In this document: one piece after another, positions 49,166 to 57,695 of the stretch
Position numbering within the stretch: position 1 is the first letter of the stretch
How the letters are laid out: each line of letters starts with the position of its first letter
DNA from: Cellulomonas sp. P24
GTDB lineage: Bacteria; Actinomycetota; Actinomycetes; Actinomycetales; Cellulomonadaceae
Assembly (NCBI RefSeq): GCF_024704385.1
Contig: NZ_JAJDFX010000002.1
Span: forward strand, 3,906,001-3,970,000
Direction: 5' to 3'
DNA: 64,000 nucleotides
Notes under the pieces: model-generated
What the model was told of the DNA's origin: nothing
The model's database searches: none
What the model saw: the letters and a program-made list of their open reading frames with translations, nothing else
Made by a program: the position numbers and the translations under genes

Positions 49166-50047
49166 ATGTCGACGACGCACCCCGTCGTGGCCATCACCGG
49201 CTCGTCGGGAGCCGGGACCACGTCCGTCCGCCGCACCTTCGAACAGATCTTCCGGCGCGAGGGGGTGAACGCCGCCTACATCGAGGGCGACAGCTTCCAC
49301 CGGTGGGATCGGCAGGAGATGAAGGCAGCCCTCGCGCACGCCCTCGAGGAGGGCGACCACACGCTCAGCCACTTCGGTCCCCAGGCGAACCTGTTCGCCG
49401 AGCTCGAGTCGCTGTTCCGGGACTACGGCGAGACGGGCAGCGGCCGGGTGCGGCACTACCTGCACGACATCGACGAGGCCGCGCCCTACCAGCAGGAGCC
49501 GGGGACCTTCACCGCCTGGGAGGATCTCCCGACGGGCACGGACCTGCTGTTCTACGAGGGGCTGCACGGAGCGGTCGTCACGGACGAGGTCGACGTCGCC
49601 CGGCACGTGGACCTCGCGATCGGTGTGGTCCCGGTGATCAACCTCGAGTGGATCCAGAAGCTCAACCGGGACCGGGTCCAGCGCGGCTACTCGACGGAGG
49701 CGGTCACCGAGACGATCCTGCGGCGGATGCCGGACTACGTGAACTACGTGACGCCGCAGTTCTCCCGCACCCACGTGAACTTCCAGCGCGTGCCGGTGGT
49801 CGACACGTCCAACCCGTTCATCGCCCGGACGATCCCGACCCTCGACGAGTCGATGCTGGTCATCCGCTTCGAGAGCCCTCGCGACATCGACTTCCCGTAC
49901 CTCCTCTCGATGCTGCACGGGTCCTTCATGTCGCGACCGAACACGATCGTGTGCCCCGGCGGGAAGATGGATCTCGCGATGCAGCTCATCTTCACGCCGA
50001 TGCTGTGGCGCCTCATGGATCGTCGACGGCAGGCCGGGGCCGCGTGA
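49166..50047 (+). CDS. cbbP: Phosphoribulokinase
   Basis: A 293-residue phosphoribulokinase of the proteobacterial type. The P-loop GSSGAGTTS is at residues 12-20; Asp/Arg residues in YIEGDSFHRWDRQEM and FGPQANLF and the catalytic region FYEGLHGAVV are conserved. It makes ribulose-1,5-bisphosphate, the RuBisCO substrate, and is the diagnostic partner gene for a functional CBB cycle. AGAGGAGG precedes ATG 49166, 43 bp after fbp. Confidence 0.92.
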   Translation: MSTTHPVVAITGSSGAGTTSVRRTFEQIFRREGVNAAYIEGDSFHRWDRQEMKAALAHALEEGDHTLSHFGPQANLFAELESLFRDYGETGSGRVRHYLHDIDEAAPYQQEPGTFTAWEDLPTGTDLLFYEGLHGAVVTDEVDVARHVDLAIGVVPVINLEWIQKLNRDRVQRGYSTEAVTETILRRMPDYVNYVTPQFSRTHVNFQRVPVVDTSNPFIARTIPTLDESMLVIRFESPRDIDFPYLLSMLHGSFMSRPNTIVCPGGKMDLAMQLIFTPMLWRLMDRRRQAGAA

Positions 50048-50140
50048 CCCCGGGGTGCGAAGGGACTTCTGGCCCACGAGCGACGCGCAGACGAGGAGCA
50101 CGATGAACGGTCAATCAGTCGCGAGCTGAAGGAGCGTGCC

Positions 50141-50665
50141 GTGCGGGTGCTGGTGGCAGTGGCCTCACGGCACGGTGGCACCCAGGAGATCGGCGAGGTC
50201 ATTGCCGACGTGCTGAGGGGAGCCGGGCACGACGTCGACGAGGTCGAGCCTGGAGACGTTGCCCTGATCGACCCGTACGACGCGGTCGTCCTCGGCTCCG
50301 CGGTGTACAACGGGCGCTGGCTGCCCGAGGCGCGGGAGCTCGCTCAACGGGCTGCGACGCCCCTCTCCCGGCGCCCGGTCTGGTTGCTGTCCTCCGGTCT
50401 GGCTGCCACGCTGCCTGCCTCGGTTGCGAAGTCCTCGACGGAGATGCGCGACCTGGGGGAGCGCATTGCCGCCCGCGGGCACCGGAAGTTCGCGGGCCGG
50501 CTCAACCGCAGCGTGCTGTCGTTCGCCGAGCGGACGATCATCGCCGCGGCACGCGGTCGTGACGGCGACTACCGGGACCTCGACGCGGTCCGGGACTGGG
50601 CGCGCACGATCGTCGCCGAGCTCGAGGACGCCACGGCGGAGCAGCACCGCCTGCCGCTGCCGTGA
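50141..50665 (+). CDS. Flavodoxin-domain protein (HemG-like)
   Basis: A 174-residue flavodoxin-fold protein. The FMN phosphate loop is ASRHGGTQEI and the isoalloxazine region is GSAVYNGRW, similar to menaquinone-dependent protoporphyrinogen oxidase (HemG) and related flavodoxin-like proteins. Nothing nearby links it to haem synthesis. GTG 50141 has GAAGGAG 6 nt upstream. It may provide a low-potential electron carrier. Confidence 0.82.
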   Translation: MRVLVAVASRHGGTQEIGEVIADVLRGAGHDVDEVEPGDVALIDPYDAVVLGSAVYNGRWLPEARELAQRAATPLSRRPVWLLSSGLAATLPASVAKSSTEMRDLGERIAARGHRKFAGRLNRSVLSFAERTIIAAARGRDGDYRDLDAVRDWARTIVAELEDATAEQHRLPLP

Positions 50666-50766
50666 CCGGTGCGCCCGGTAGGTTCACGCGCGGCTGATCG
50701 CCGAGCGGAGCCGTTCCGGCGTCGGAGCCCCTGAGAGCCCATCGGGAGTCCGGCGGAACCGGCAGG

Positions 50767-51543
50767 TCAGACCACCTCGGCCCGGGTCCACCAGCTCGCG
50801 GTCGCCCAGAGCCCGAGCGCACCGACGAGCACGGGGAGCGTGAGCTGCACCCCGGTGACGCCCGACGCGAGCGCGGCACCGCCCATCCCGGACCACAGCC
50901 CGGGTACGGCCCACGGGAACCAGGCCCCGGCCCCGAGGACCGTCATGACCTGGGTGGCCACGACCACCCCGAGCATCGCCCCGACGGCGGGCAGGTACCC
51001 CCGGCCGACGCTCGCCACGAGTCCGAACGGCAGCGCGAGCAGCGTCGTGAGCACAGCGACGGCGACCGGCACCGCGAGCGCCCGCACGACCACCCCGACG
51101 CCGACCGGGGCGTCAAGCCCGACCATCGTGCCGAGCGGCACCGCCACGACGGCGGCCAGCAGCGAGACCGTCAGGCCCCAGCCCAGGACCACGAGTCCCT
51201 TCGCCCAGGCGAGCCGGGCCCGGCTCACGGGGAGCGCGTACAGCGATCCCACGGTGCCGTCCGAGTACTCCCGGCCGAACACCCAGGAGACCACGACGCC
51301 GACCGCGAGCAGCGCCCCGACCGACAGCAGCTGGGCCATCAGGCCGAGGTAGTCCGACCAGGACGACCCGGTGACCATCGTGCTCACCTTCGCGGTGAGC
51401 TGGCTGTCCCCGCCGAGGGTGTAAGCGGCCATGAAGCCGGCGGCCAGCGCGGGCATGAGGAGCACGAGGACGACGGTCGCAACCATGACGACGCGGGACC
51501 GACGCATCTTGAGCAGCTCGACGGCGAGAGCGGTACGCATCAC
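50767..51543 (-). CDS. ABC-2-type transporter permease
   Basis: A 258-residue membrane protein with six TM helices and the family segment VFGREYSDGTVGSLYALPVSR. It is the third gene of a tetR-ATPase-permease operon and overlaps the ATPase stop by 4 bp. Two adjacent ATGs (51543 and 51540) can start it. Members of this family export lipids, peptides or antibiotics; no substrate can be named. Confidence 0.82.
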   Translation of the reverse strand: MMRTALAVELLKMRRSRVVMVATVVLVLLMPALAAGFMAAYTLGGDSQLTAKVSTMVTGSSWSDYLGLMAQLLSVGALLAVGVVVSWVFGREYSDGTVGSLYALPVSRARLAWAKGLVVLGWGLTVSLLAAVVAVPLGTMVGLDAPVGVGVVVRALAVPVAVAVLTTLLALPFGLVASVGRGYLPAVGAMLGVVVATQVMTVLGAGAWFPWAVPGLWSGMGGAALASGVTGVQLTLPVLVGALGLWATASWWTRAEVV

Positions 51544-52322
51544 CGCACTCCTTCCGGGACGTCGGGTTCGGCGGCGTAGACCATGTCGAAGAAGCGTCGC
51601 TCGACGTCGACGCCACCCGGGTCGAGCCGGCCGATGACGGTGCCGCGATGCATCACCGTGATCCGGTGGGCGACGCGCGCGACCTCATCCAGGTGGTGGC
51701 TGGAGACGAGGACGGCGGCGCCGCGCCCGGCCGCGTCGCGGAGTGCCTTCCGGACGACGAGGACCCCACGCGGGTCGAGGGCGTTCGTCGGTTCGTCGAG
51801 CACCAGCACGTCGGGCCGGTGCGCGAGGGCGCACGCGAGGCCGAGCCGCTGCCGGTTCCCGAGCGAGAGCACCCGGGCGCGACGGCCGGCCCACGGCGCG
51901 AGCGCGAGGGCGTCGACGGCCTCCGCTGCGGCTGCCTCGGCGTGATCACGGGTGAGCTGGTGGAGGCGGGCGGCGGACACGACGTTCTCGGTGACGGTCA
52001 GCTCCGGGTAGGCGAACGGCGTCTCGATGAGATGTCCGACGCGTGCCCAGTCGCCCGAGGTGCAGTCGGCCAGGTCGCGGCCGTGCACGAGGGCCGCGCC
52101 GGCGTCGGCTCGGACCATGCCGAGCAGCAGGCGCATGAGGGTCGTCTTCCCGGCACCGTTGAGTCCGACGAGCGCATGGATCTCACCGGCGGCGACCTGG
52201 AGGTCGACGCCGTCGACGGCGACGAGGTCGCCGAAGGCGCGGCGCAGGCCGCGTGCCTCGAGCGTGCCGGTGCCGGTGCGTGTGGGAGTGCGTGTGGGGG
52301 TGTGGTGGGTCGTGTCGGCCAT
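51540..52322 (-). CDS. ABC transporter ATPase (ABC-2 system)
   Basis: A 260-residue ATPase. Walker A is GLNGAGKTT, the signature region is LSLGNRQRLGLA, Walker B is VLVLDEPT and the H-loop is SSHHLDEV. About 20 Thr/Arg/Gly-rich residues precede the domain. ATG 52322 has GGAGCC close upstream. It works with the following permease and lies 53 bp after the tetR gene in one operon. Confidence 0.85.
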   Translation of the reverse strand: MADTTHHTPTRTPTRTGTGTLEARGLRRAFGDLVAVDGVDLQVAAGEIHALVGLNGAGKTTLMRLLLGMVRADAGAALVHGRDLADCTSGDWARVGHLIETPFAYPELTVTENVVSAARLHQLTRDHAEAAAAEAVDALALAPWAGRRARVLSLGNRQRLGLACALAHRPDVLVLDEPTNALDPRGVLVVRKALRDAAGRGAAVLVSSHHLDEVARVAHRITVMHRGTVIGRLDPGGVDVERRFFDMVYAAEPDVPEGVR

Positions 52323-52375
52323 GCTGGCTCCAGGGACGTGAGGTCGCGATGCAGGGGTGCGCGTTGCCGTTCCGG

Positions 52376-52942
52376 CTATGGCGAGGCGTCCGGGACGTGT
52401 GGCAGGGTCTCGAGGGCGGCGACGATGCGCGGGCCGAGCGGCCCGGCGTCGGGGTCCAGGCCCCAGTCGATGAGGGCCGCCATGATCGCCCCGAGGCAGG
52501 CCCCGGTCGCGACGACTGCCTCGAGGTGGGGCACGCCGGTGTCCTCGAGTGCGGCGGCGACGATGTCCTCGGTGGCCTTGCTGCTCTGCTGACTCGCGGC
52601 TCTCAACCCGGGGTGGCTGACGGCGAGCCGGATGCGGTCCCGCGTCTCGCCGACCGCCGGTTCGGGCATCTGACGCCAGGCGGCGAGCAGCCCTCGCCGC
52701 ACCCGCTCGAAGGCGGGCAGCTCGGTCGGCTGGCACCGGACCGCCTCGGCGATCAGCGGGTCGTAGGGGTCGCCGACCACGACGGACTCCTTGGTCGGGA
52801 AGTGCCGGAAGAACGTCATGTGCGAGACGCCGGCGGCCGCGGCGATCTCGGCGACCGTCGTCTGGTCGTACCCGCGCTCGAGGAAGAGCCGCAGAGCCGT
52901 GCTCTGCAGCAGTGCCGTCGTGCGCTCGGCCCGTGTGCTCAT
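52376..52942 (-). CDS. TetR-family regulator
   Basis: A 188-residue TetR protein with the standard DNA-binding region ALRLFLERGYDQTTVAEIAAAAGVSHMTFFRHFPTKESVV. The ligand domain is unassigned. ATG 52942 is the start, and a palindrome GTTAC-TCA-GTAAC overlaps its promoter. It is the first gene of the tetR-ATPase-permease operon, so it most likely represses that operon. Confidence 0.87.
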   Translation of the reverse strand: MSTRAERTTALLQSTALRLFLERGYDQTTVAEIAAAAGVSHMTFFRHFPTKESVVVGDPYDPLIAEAVRCQPTELPAFERVRRGLLAAWRQMPEPAVGETRDRIRLAVSHPGLRAASQQSSKATEDIVAAALEDTGVPHLEAVVATGACLGAIMAALIDWGLDPDAGPLGPRIVAALETLPHVPDASP

Positions 52943-52951
52943 CTCCGGAAC

Positions 52952-52964
52952 GTTACTCAGTAAC
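52952..52964. promoter_or_regulatory. Candidate TetR operator GTTACTCAGTAAC
   Basis: A 13-bp dyad with perfect 5-bp arms. It overlaps the -10 element TAATGT (52963-52968, minus strand) and starts 10 bp before the tetR ATG, so binding would block transcription. Confidence 0.5.
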
Positions 52965-53009
52965 ATTATGGTTGGCAAGAGAGTGATCGTTCGGCCGTGC
53001 GGGTATGTA

Positions 53010-53033
53010 AAGACATCTTTCTAAAGTAGTCTT
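53010..53033. promoter_or_regulatory. Candidate operator AAGAC-N2-CTTT-N2-AAAG-N2-GTCTT
   Basis: A 24-bp near-perfect palindrome in an A+T-rich pocket. It ends 5 nt before the start codon of the ArsR-like gene and contains the -10 element TAGTCT (53027-53032), which is 6 nt before ATG 53039 (leaderless). It would give tight autorepression. Confidence 0.6.
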
Positions 53034-53038
53034 GATAT

Positions 53039-53644
53039 ATGACCGATCAGAGCCCGCTGAGGTCCGTCCGGTTGACCGACCCCCGGGCGCTGCGCGCCTA
53101 CGCCCACCCGACCCGGATGGCCCTCGTGGGCCTGCTGCGCCGGGACGGACCGCAGACGGCCACGCAGGCGGCCCGGGTCATCGGCGAGAGCGTCGCGAGC
53201 TGCTCCTTCCACCTCCGGCAGCTGGCGCGGTACGGCGTGGTGGAGGAGGCCGGCGGCGGCCGCGGACGCGAGAAGCCGTGGCGAGCGACCGCGATGCTCA
53301 CCAGCTGGGAGGCGGTACCCGAGGACCCTGCCGCCGCCGCAGCCACCGAGGCGCTCCAGCTGGCTGTCGCCGAGCTGTACCTCGAGCAGACCGTCCGGTG
53401 GGTCCGGCGGCAGTCCCAGGAGCCGCCCGAGTGGCAGAGGGCAGCACAGTGCGGCGACAGCCTGCTCCACCTGACCGCCGCCGAGCTGCAGGAGCTGGGC
53501 GACAAGATCCAGGACCTGATGCGGCCCTACCTCGACCGCCTCGAGGACGCGGATGCGCGACCGGCAGGCTCCCGACCGGTCACCGTGCTGCACCTGGCGT
53601 TCCCGAATCGGCTCGCCGACGAACCGACGGGCTCGACCACGTGA
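53039..53644 (+). CDS. ArsR-like winged-helix regulator
   Basis: A 201-residue protein with an N-terminal winged helix (ALRAYAHPTRMALVGLLRRDGPQTATQAARVIGESVASCSFHLRQLARYGVVEEA) as in ArsR/HTH_20 regulators, and a longer helical C-terminal part that may bind an effector or form a dimer. No metal-site motif is seen. It is co-translated with the MFS gene downstream (4-bp GTGA overlap), so it probably controls that transporter. Confidence 0.82.
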   Translation: MTDQSPLRSVRLTDPRALRAYAHPTRMALVGLLRRDGPQTATQAARVIGESVASCSFHLRQLARYGVVEEAGGGRGREKPWRATAMLTSWEAVPEDPAAAAATEALQLAVAELYLEQTVRWVRRQSQEPPEWQRAAQCGDSLLHLTAAELQELGDKIQDLMRPYLDRLEDADARPAGSRPVTVLHLAFPNRLADEPTGSTT

Positions 53645-54945
53645 CCTCCCACGGCACGAGCGGCACCCTCGTGCTCGACCCCGGGCCACGGCGGCCCCGC
53701 TGGCTCCCGACCTTGCTGCGAGACGTGGCCTTCCGTCGCTACTGGACGGGGCAGACGGTGTCGAGTCTCGGCGACCAGGTGTCGGCCCTGGCGATCCCGC
53801 TGATCGCCGTCACCGTCGTGCATGCCGACGCCGCTCAGATGGGCTACCTCGCCGCCGCGACGTGGCTGCCGAACCTGCTCTTCGCGCTGCACGCCGGTGC
53901 GTGGGCGGACCGGCGTTCACGCCGACGTCGCGTCATGATCGCCGCGGACCTCGGCCGTGCCGCTCTCATCGCGACCGTCCCGCTCGCGTACGCCGTCGAC
54001 GCCCTGTCGCTCGTCCAGCTCTACGTCGTGGCGTTCGCCGCCGGAACCCTGGCGGTTCTCTTCGACGTCTGCAACGCTCCGCTGTTCGTCGCCATGGTCC
54101 CCACCGACCGGTACGTCGAGGGCAACTCCCTGGTCAGCGGCAGCCGCGCGATGGCCCAGGTGGCAGGGCCAGGGATCGGCGGCGTCCTGGTCCAGCTGCT
54201 CACGGCCCCGTTGGCCCTGCTGGCCGACGCTCTCTCCTTCCTCGGCTCCGCCCTGTTCCTCTCGCGGATCGCGCCGGTCGAACCACCGGCCGCGGCCAAG
54301 GGCGACGGGCATCTCGCCGCCGGTCGGCGCTTCATCACCGGCTCGGCCATCATGAGGGCGGCCCTGGCAGCCACCGCCACCGTCAACCTCTTCACCTTCA
54401 TGATCAGCGCCCTGTTCGTCCTGTACGCCACCGTCACCCTGCACCTCGGCCCCGGTCTGCTGGGCGGGGTGCTCGGAGCGGGGGCCGTCGGAGGGCTCCT
54501 CGGCGCGGTGCTCGCCGGACCGCTCGCCAGGCGCGTCGGCGTCGGCCGTACCTTCCTCCTCGGCTGCATCGTGTTCCCCGCCCCGATGCTGCTCATCCCG
54601 GCGGCTCACGGCCCGACACCGGTCGTCCTCGGCATGCTCGTCGCTGCCGAGTTCCTGTCCGGTGTCGGCGTGATGTGGCTGGACGTCGCCGCCGGGTCGA
54701 TCTTCGCCGCCGTCGTCCCGGACGCCCTGCGTTCCCGGGTCTCGGGGGCCTACCGAACGGTCAACTTCGGGATGCGCCCGCTGGGGGCTCTCGCCGGCGG
54801 CTTCCTGGCCGGCGTCATCGGGATTCGGCCCACCCTGTGGGTGGCCGTCATCGGGGCGGTGGCGTCGTTCCTCTGGCTGCTGCCCTCACCGATCCCGGCG
54901 CTTCGCGAGCTCCCAGGCGCCGACCGGAGCGCACGGGTCGACTGA
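53641..54945 (+). CDS. MFS transporter (enterobactin-exporter-like group)
   Basis: A 434-residue 12-TM protein of the MFS_3/EntS-like group, starting at GTG 53641 inside the regulator's stop. TM1 begins FRRYWTGQTVSSLGDQVSALAIPLIAVTV, motif A is AWADRRSRRRRVM and later helices include VAGPGIGGVLVQL. Such carriers export drugs or siderophores. Substrate unknown. Confidence 0.87.
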   Translation: MTSHGTSGTLVLDPGPRRPRWLPTLLRDVAFRRYWTGQTVSSLGDQVSALAIPLIAVTVVHADAAQMGYLAAATWLPNLLFALHAGAWADRRSRRRRVMIAADLGRAALIATVPLAYAVDALSLVQLYVVAFAAGTLAVLFDVCNAPLFVAMVPTDRYVEGNSLVSGSRAMAQVAGPGIGGVLVQLLTAPLALLADALSFLGSALFLSRIAPVEPPAAAKGDGHLAAGRRFITGSAIMRAALAATATVNLFTFMISALFVLYATVTLHLGPGLLGGVLGAGAVGGLLGAVLAGPLARRVGVGRTFLLGCIVFPAPMLLIPAAHGPTPVVLGMLVAAEFLSGVGVMWLDVAAGSIFAAVVPDALRSRVSGAYRTVNFGMRPLGALAGGFLAGVIGIRPTLWVAVIGAVASFLWLLPSPIPALRELPGADRSARVD

Positions 54946-55119
54946 CGTGCGGCGCGCCGGGACCGGTCCTGGCTCGGCGCGCGCCCACGCGCCAGCCGGT
55001 CCGCGCCCTCGCGTGATGGGTTCGTAACCAAGAGTTCACCTGGGCGTGGCCCATCCGTCCACGGAGTCCCTCTACAGTGGCCGCATCGTCCACGCGTAGA
55101 ACCCCCGGAAGGCAGGCAG
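54946..55119. other. Intergenic region with promoter of the Phn-like operon
   Basis: This 174-bp gap carries a TACAGT -10 candidate (55073-55078) and, upstream, two GTTC elements at 55020 and 55034. The second continues GTTCACC, like half of an actinobacterial PHO-box unit, but the spacing is 14 rather than the usual 11 bp. I see no gene here. Confidence 0.4.
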
Positions 55120-55830
55120 ATGCGGCAGCCCACCGTCGTCTTCGACTTCGACGGCACGATCGCCCTCGGCCACGGACCCGTGCTCGCCTACGCACGCCAC
55201 GTCGCTGCGCTTGCCGGCGACCCCGGACTGATGGAGGCGGCTCGCGTCGCTCTCGACCGCGTGGACGCCGGCGACGCGGTCTACCGCGACAGCTACGACG
55301 CGGTCCGCCAGGTGGCCCTCGAACGGGAGATCCCGGAGTCGGTGCTCGGGCCGGCCTACCTTGCCAGCCGCCACGAGCTGGGCAGCCGGACCGCACCCGT
55401 CGAGGCTCCCGTCGGCCTGGGGGAGTTCCTCGCCGGCCTGGCCCCCAGCGCACGGCTGGTCCTGGCGACCAACGCTCCGGAGATCCGCGTCGACCACGTC
55501 CTCGAGCTGCTGGGAGCCGCCGACCACCTGGTCGAGCGGCACTTCTCGATCGGCAAGCCCGCCGGGCTCGTCGCGATCGTCGCCGACCACCTGGCCGAGG
55601 GGCCGGTGCTCGCCGTCGGCGACATCTGGGCGTACGACCTCGCCCCGGCCGCCGAGCTCGGCGCTGACACGGCCCTCGTCGGGGTCACCGCACGTGGTGA
55701 CGACCCGAGGCCCACGATGAGCGGAACGACCCTGGCCGACCTCTACGGCGCCATCACGAACTGGGCCGCGACCGCGGTGCCCGAACCGACGGCGCCGGAC
55801 GGCGCCGGCCACCCCCAGGGAAAGGCATGA
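55120..55830 (+). CDS. HAD-superfamily hydrolase in a Phn-like transport operon
   Basis: A 236-residue HAD hydrolase with the catalytic FDFDGTIALG, motif II LATNAP, motif III Lys in SIGKPAG and motif IV VGDIWAYD, all in place for phosphatase activity. It is not phosphonatase (PhnX), which lacks this motif I and has a Schiff-base Lys. It overlaps the binding-protein gene by 4 bp (ATGA), so it probably dephosphorylates the imported compound. Confidence 0.85.
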   Translation: MRQPTVVFDFDGTIALGHGPVLAYARHVAALAGDPGLMEAARVALDRVDAGDAVYRDSYDAVRQVALEREIPESVLGPAYLASRHELGSRTAPVEAPVGLGEFLAGLAPSARLVLATNAPEIRVDHVLELLGAADHLVERHFSIGKPAGLVAIVADHLAEGPVLAVGDIWAYDLAPAAELGADTALVGVTARGDDPRPTMSGTTLADLYGAITNWAATAVPEPTAPDGAGHPQGKA

Positions 55831-56861
55831 CCGACATGCGCAAGACACTCATGGTGCCGGGCCTTCTGGCCGTCGCCGCACTCGCACTGGCGGGCTGCAG
55901 CACGAGTGGTGGCACGAGTGCCACCTCCTCGGGCGGGTCCTCGCCGACCGGTACCGCAGCCTGGCCCTCGTCGATCACCCTCGCGCTGATCCCCAACGAG
56001 AAGGTCACCGACCTCGTCACCTCCACGGCCCCGCTGACCGACTACCTGTCGAAGCAGCTCGGCATCACCGTCACCGGCGTGGTCACCAAGGACTACCAGG
56101 CTGCCGTCGAGGCGGTATGCGCCGGGCAGGCCCAGATCGCCATCGCCGACGCCGGCTCGCTCGCCGCAGCCCAGGACCAGTGCGGTGCCTTCCCGGTCCT
56201 CCAGGACGTGCGCTACGGCGCGTCGTCGTACGCGTCGGAGTTCTTCACCAACATCGCCCACGCCGGCAAGTACTGCACCGACACCCCTGTCGAGGCCACC
56301 TACGGCGCCAACGGGCAGAAGTACCTCTACTGCAACGGCGTCGCCAACGCCGAGGCCAACAAGGGGGTCGGGCCGATCGCCGTCGACGCCCTGAAGAAGA
56401 TCACGCCCGGCACCAAGGTGGCCTTCGGCAACACGACCTCTCCGGCCGGCTACCAGCTGCCCGTGCTCGCACTGGAGAGCGAGGGCGTCAACATCGACAA
56501 CCTCGACCAGGTCCCGGTGACCGGCAACGACAACCTGATCATGGCCGTCTACAACGGTGACGCCGAGGTCGGCTTCGCCTACTGGGACGCCCGCTCGGCC
56601 ATCAAGTCCTCCGAGGTGAAGGACATCGGCTCGAAGGTCGTGGTCTTCGGCCTGTCCAAGATGTACCCGAACGGCGGCGTCGTGATCGGCAAGGACGTGC
56701 CCGCCGACCTCCGTGCGAAGATCACCTCCCTGATGGCAGGCTTCTCCAAGGTCGACCCGGACACGCTGAAGAACATCTTCGGCCAGACCGCGTGGGTGCC
56801 GGCGGACCCGGCGGCGATCGATGTGGCACGCCAGGTCAACGCCCGCTTCTCCGGGAAATGA
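55827..56861 (+). CDS. PhnD-like phosphonate/phosphite-type substrate-binding lipoprotein
   Basis: A 344-residue secreted protein with signal and lipobox LALAGC, a Ser/Gly/Thr linker, and the PhnD/Phosphonate-bd fold (ALIPNEKVTDLVTSTAPLTDYLSKQLGI and AVEAVCAGQAQIAIADAGS). It delivers its ligand to the permeases encoded downstream. Homologues bind phosphonates, phosphite or other organophosphates; the exact ligand cannot be read from sequence. Confidence 0.88.
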   Translation: MTDMRKTLMVPGLLAVAALALAGCSTSGGTSATSSGGSSPTGTAAWPSSITLALIPNEKVTDLVTSTAPLTDYLSKQLGITVTGVVTKDYQAAVEAVCAGQAQIAIADAGSLAAAQDQCGAFPVLQDVRYGASSYASEFFTNIAHAGKYCTDTPVEATYGANGQKYLYCNGVANAEANKGVGPIAVDALKKITPGTKVAFGNTTSPAGYQLPVLALESEGVNIDNLDQVPVTGNDNLIMAVYNGDAEVGFAYWDARSAIKSSEVKDIGSKVVVFGLSKMYPNGGVVIGKDVPADLRAKITSLMAGFSKVDPDTLKNIFGQTAWVPADPAAIDVARQVNARFSGK

Positions 56862-56870
56862 GCACCCTCC

Positions 56871-57695
56871 ATGCATGACGCGATCACTGCCCCGGAGGTG
56901 GGGGACCTTCCCCCCGCCTCCGGGCCGTGGCCCATCCGGCTGACCGATGTCACGGTGCGCTACCCCAACGGTGTGATGGGCCTGCGAGGTGTGTCGTTGG
57001 CGATCGAGCCGGGAGAGATGGTCTCCGTGGTCGGGCTGTCGGGCTCGGGCAAGTCGACCCTGATCCGCACCATCAACGCGCTGGTGCCGGTCACCTCCGG
57101 CACCGTGCAGGTGGGCCCCTACACGGTCAACGAGCTCCGCGGGCGCCGGCTGCGTCAGGTCCGGGGGAGCATCGGGATGATCTTCCAGGGCTTCAACCTC
57201 GCGGACCGCGCGAGCATCTACCACAACGTCCTCGTCGGGCGCTTCTCGCACACCCCGACGTGGAAGACGGTGCTCGGCGTGGCCAGCGCTCGGGATCGCG
57301 AGATCGTGATGAGCGCGCTGGACTCGGTGGGCATGCTCGAGAAGGTGTGGGGCCGCGCCGGGGCGCTGTCCGGCGGTCAGAAGCAGCGGGTCGCGATCGC
57401 CCGCGCGCTGTCCCAGCAACCCCAGGTCATGCTCGCGGACGAGCCCGTCGCCAGCCTCGACCCGCCGACGGCGCACACGGTGATGTCGGACCTGCGCCGC
57501 ATCAACACCGAGCGCGGCCTGACCGTGCTGGTCAACCTGCACGTGATGGATCTCGCCCGGCAGTACACGACGCGGATGATCGGCCTGCGCGCCGGCGAGA
57601 TCGTGTACGACGGGCCTGCCGCGTCGGCGACCGACGCCGACTTCGAGGCGATCTACGGTCGTCCGATCCAGACGCGCGACATCGTGGGGCAGTGA
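56871..57695 (+). CDS. PhnC-like ABC transporter ATPase
   Basis: A 274-residue ATPase. Walker [10 protein letters not shown], signature LSGGQKQR, Walker [14 protein letters not shown] and the [10 protein letters not shown]-loop, as in PhnC. It begins 10 bp after the PhnD-like gene and overlaps the first permease by 4 bp (GTGA). It powers the importer. Confidence 0.9.
   Translation: MHDAITAPEVGDLPPASGPWPIRLTDVTVRYPNGVMGLRGVSLAIEPGEMVSVVGLSGSGKSTLIRTINALVPVTSGTVQVGPYTVNELRGRRLRQVRGSIGMIFQGFNLADRASIYHNVLVGRFSHTPTWKTVLGVASARDREIVMSALDSVGMLEKVWGRAGALSGGQKQRVAIARALSQQPQVMLADEPVASLDPPTAHTVMSDLRRINTERGLTVLVNLHVMDLARQYTTRMIGLRAGEIVYDGPAASATDADFEAIYGRPIQTRDIVGQ

Noticed and set aside
55020-55040. Possible PHO box upstream of the Phn-like operon (two GTTC elements, one GTTCACC)
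   Set aside because: The elements are 14 bp apart, not the 11-bp direct repeat of actinobacterial PHO boxes, and only one matches well; mentioned only in the intergenic entry.
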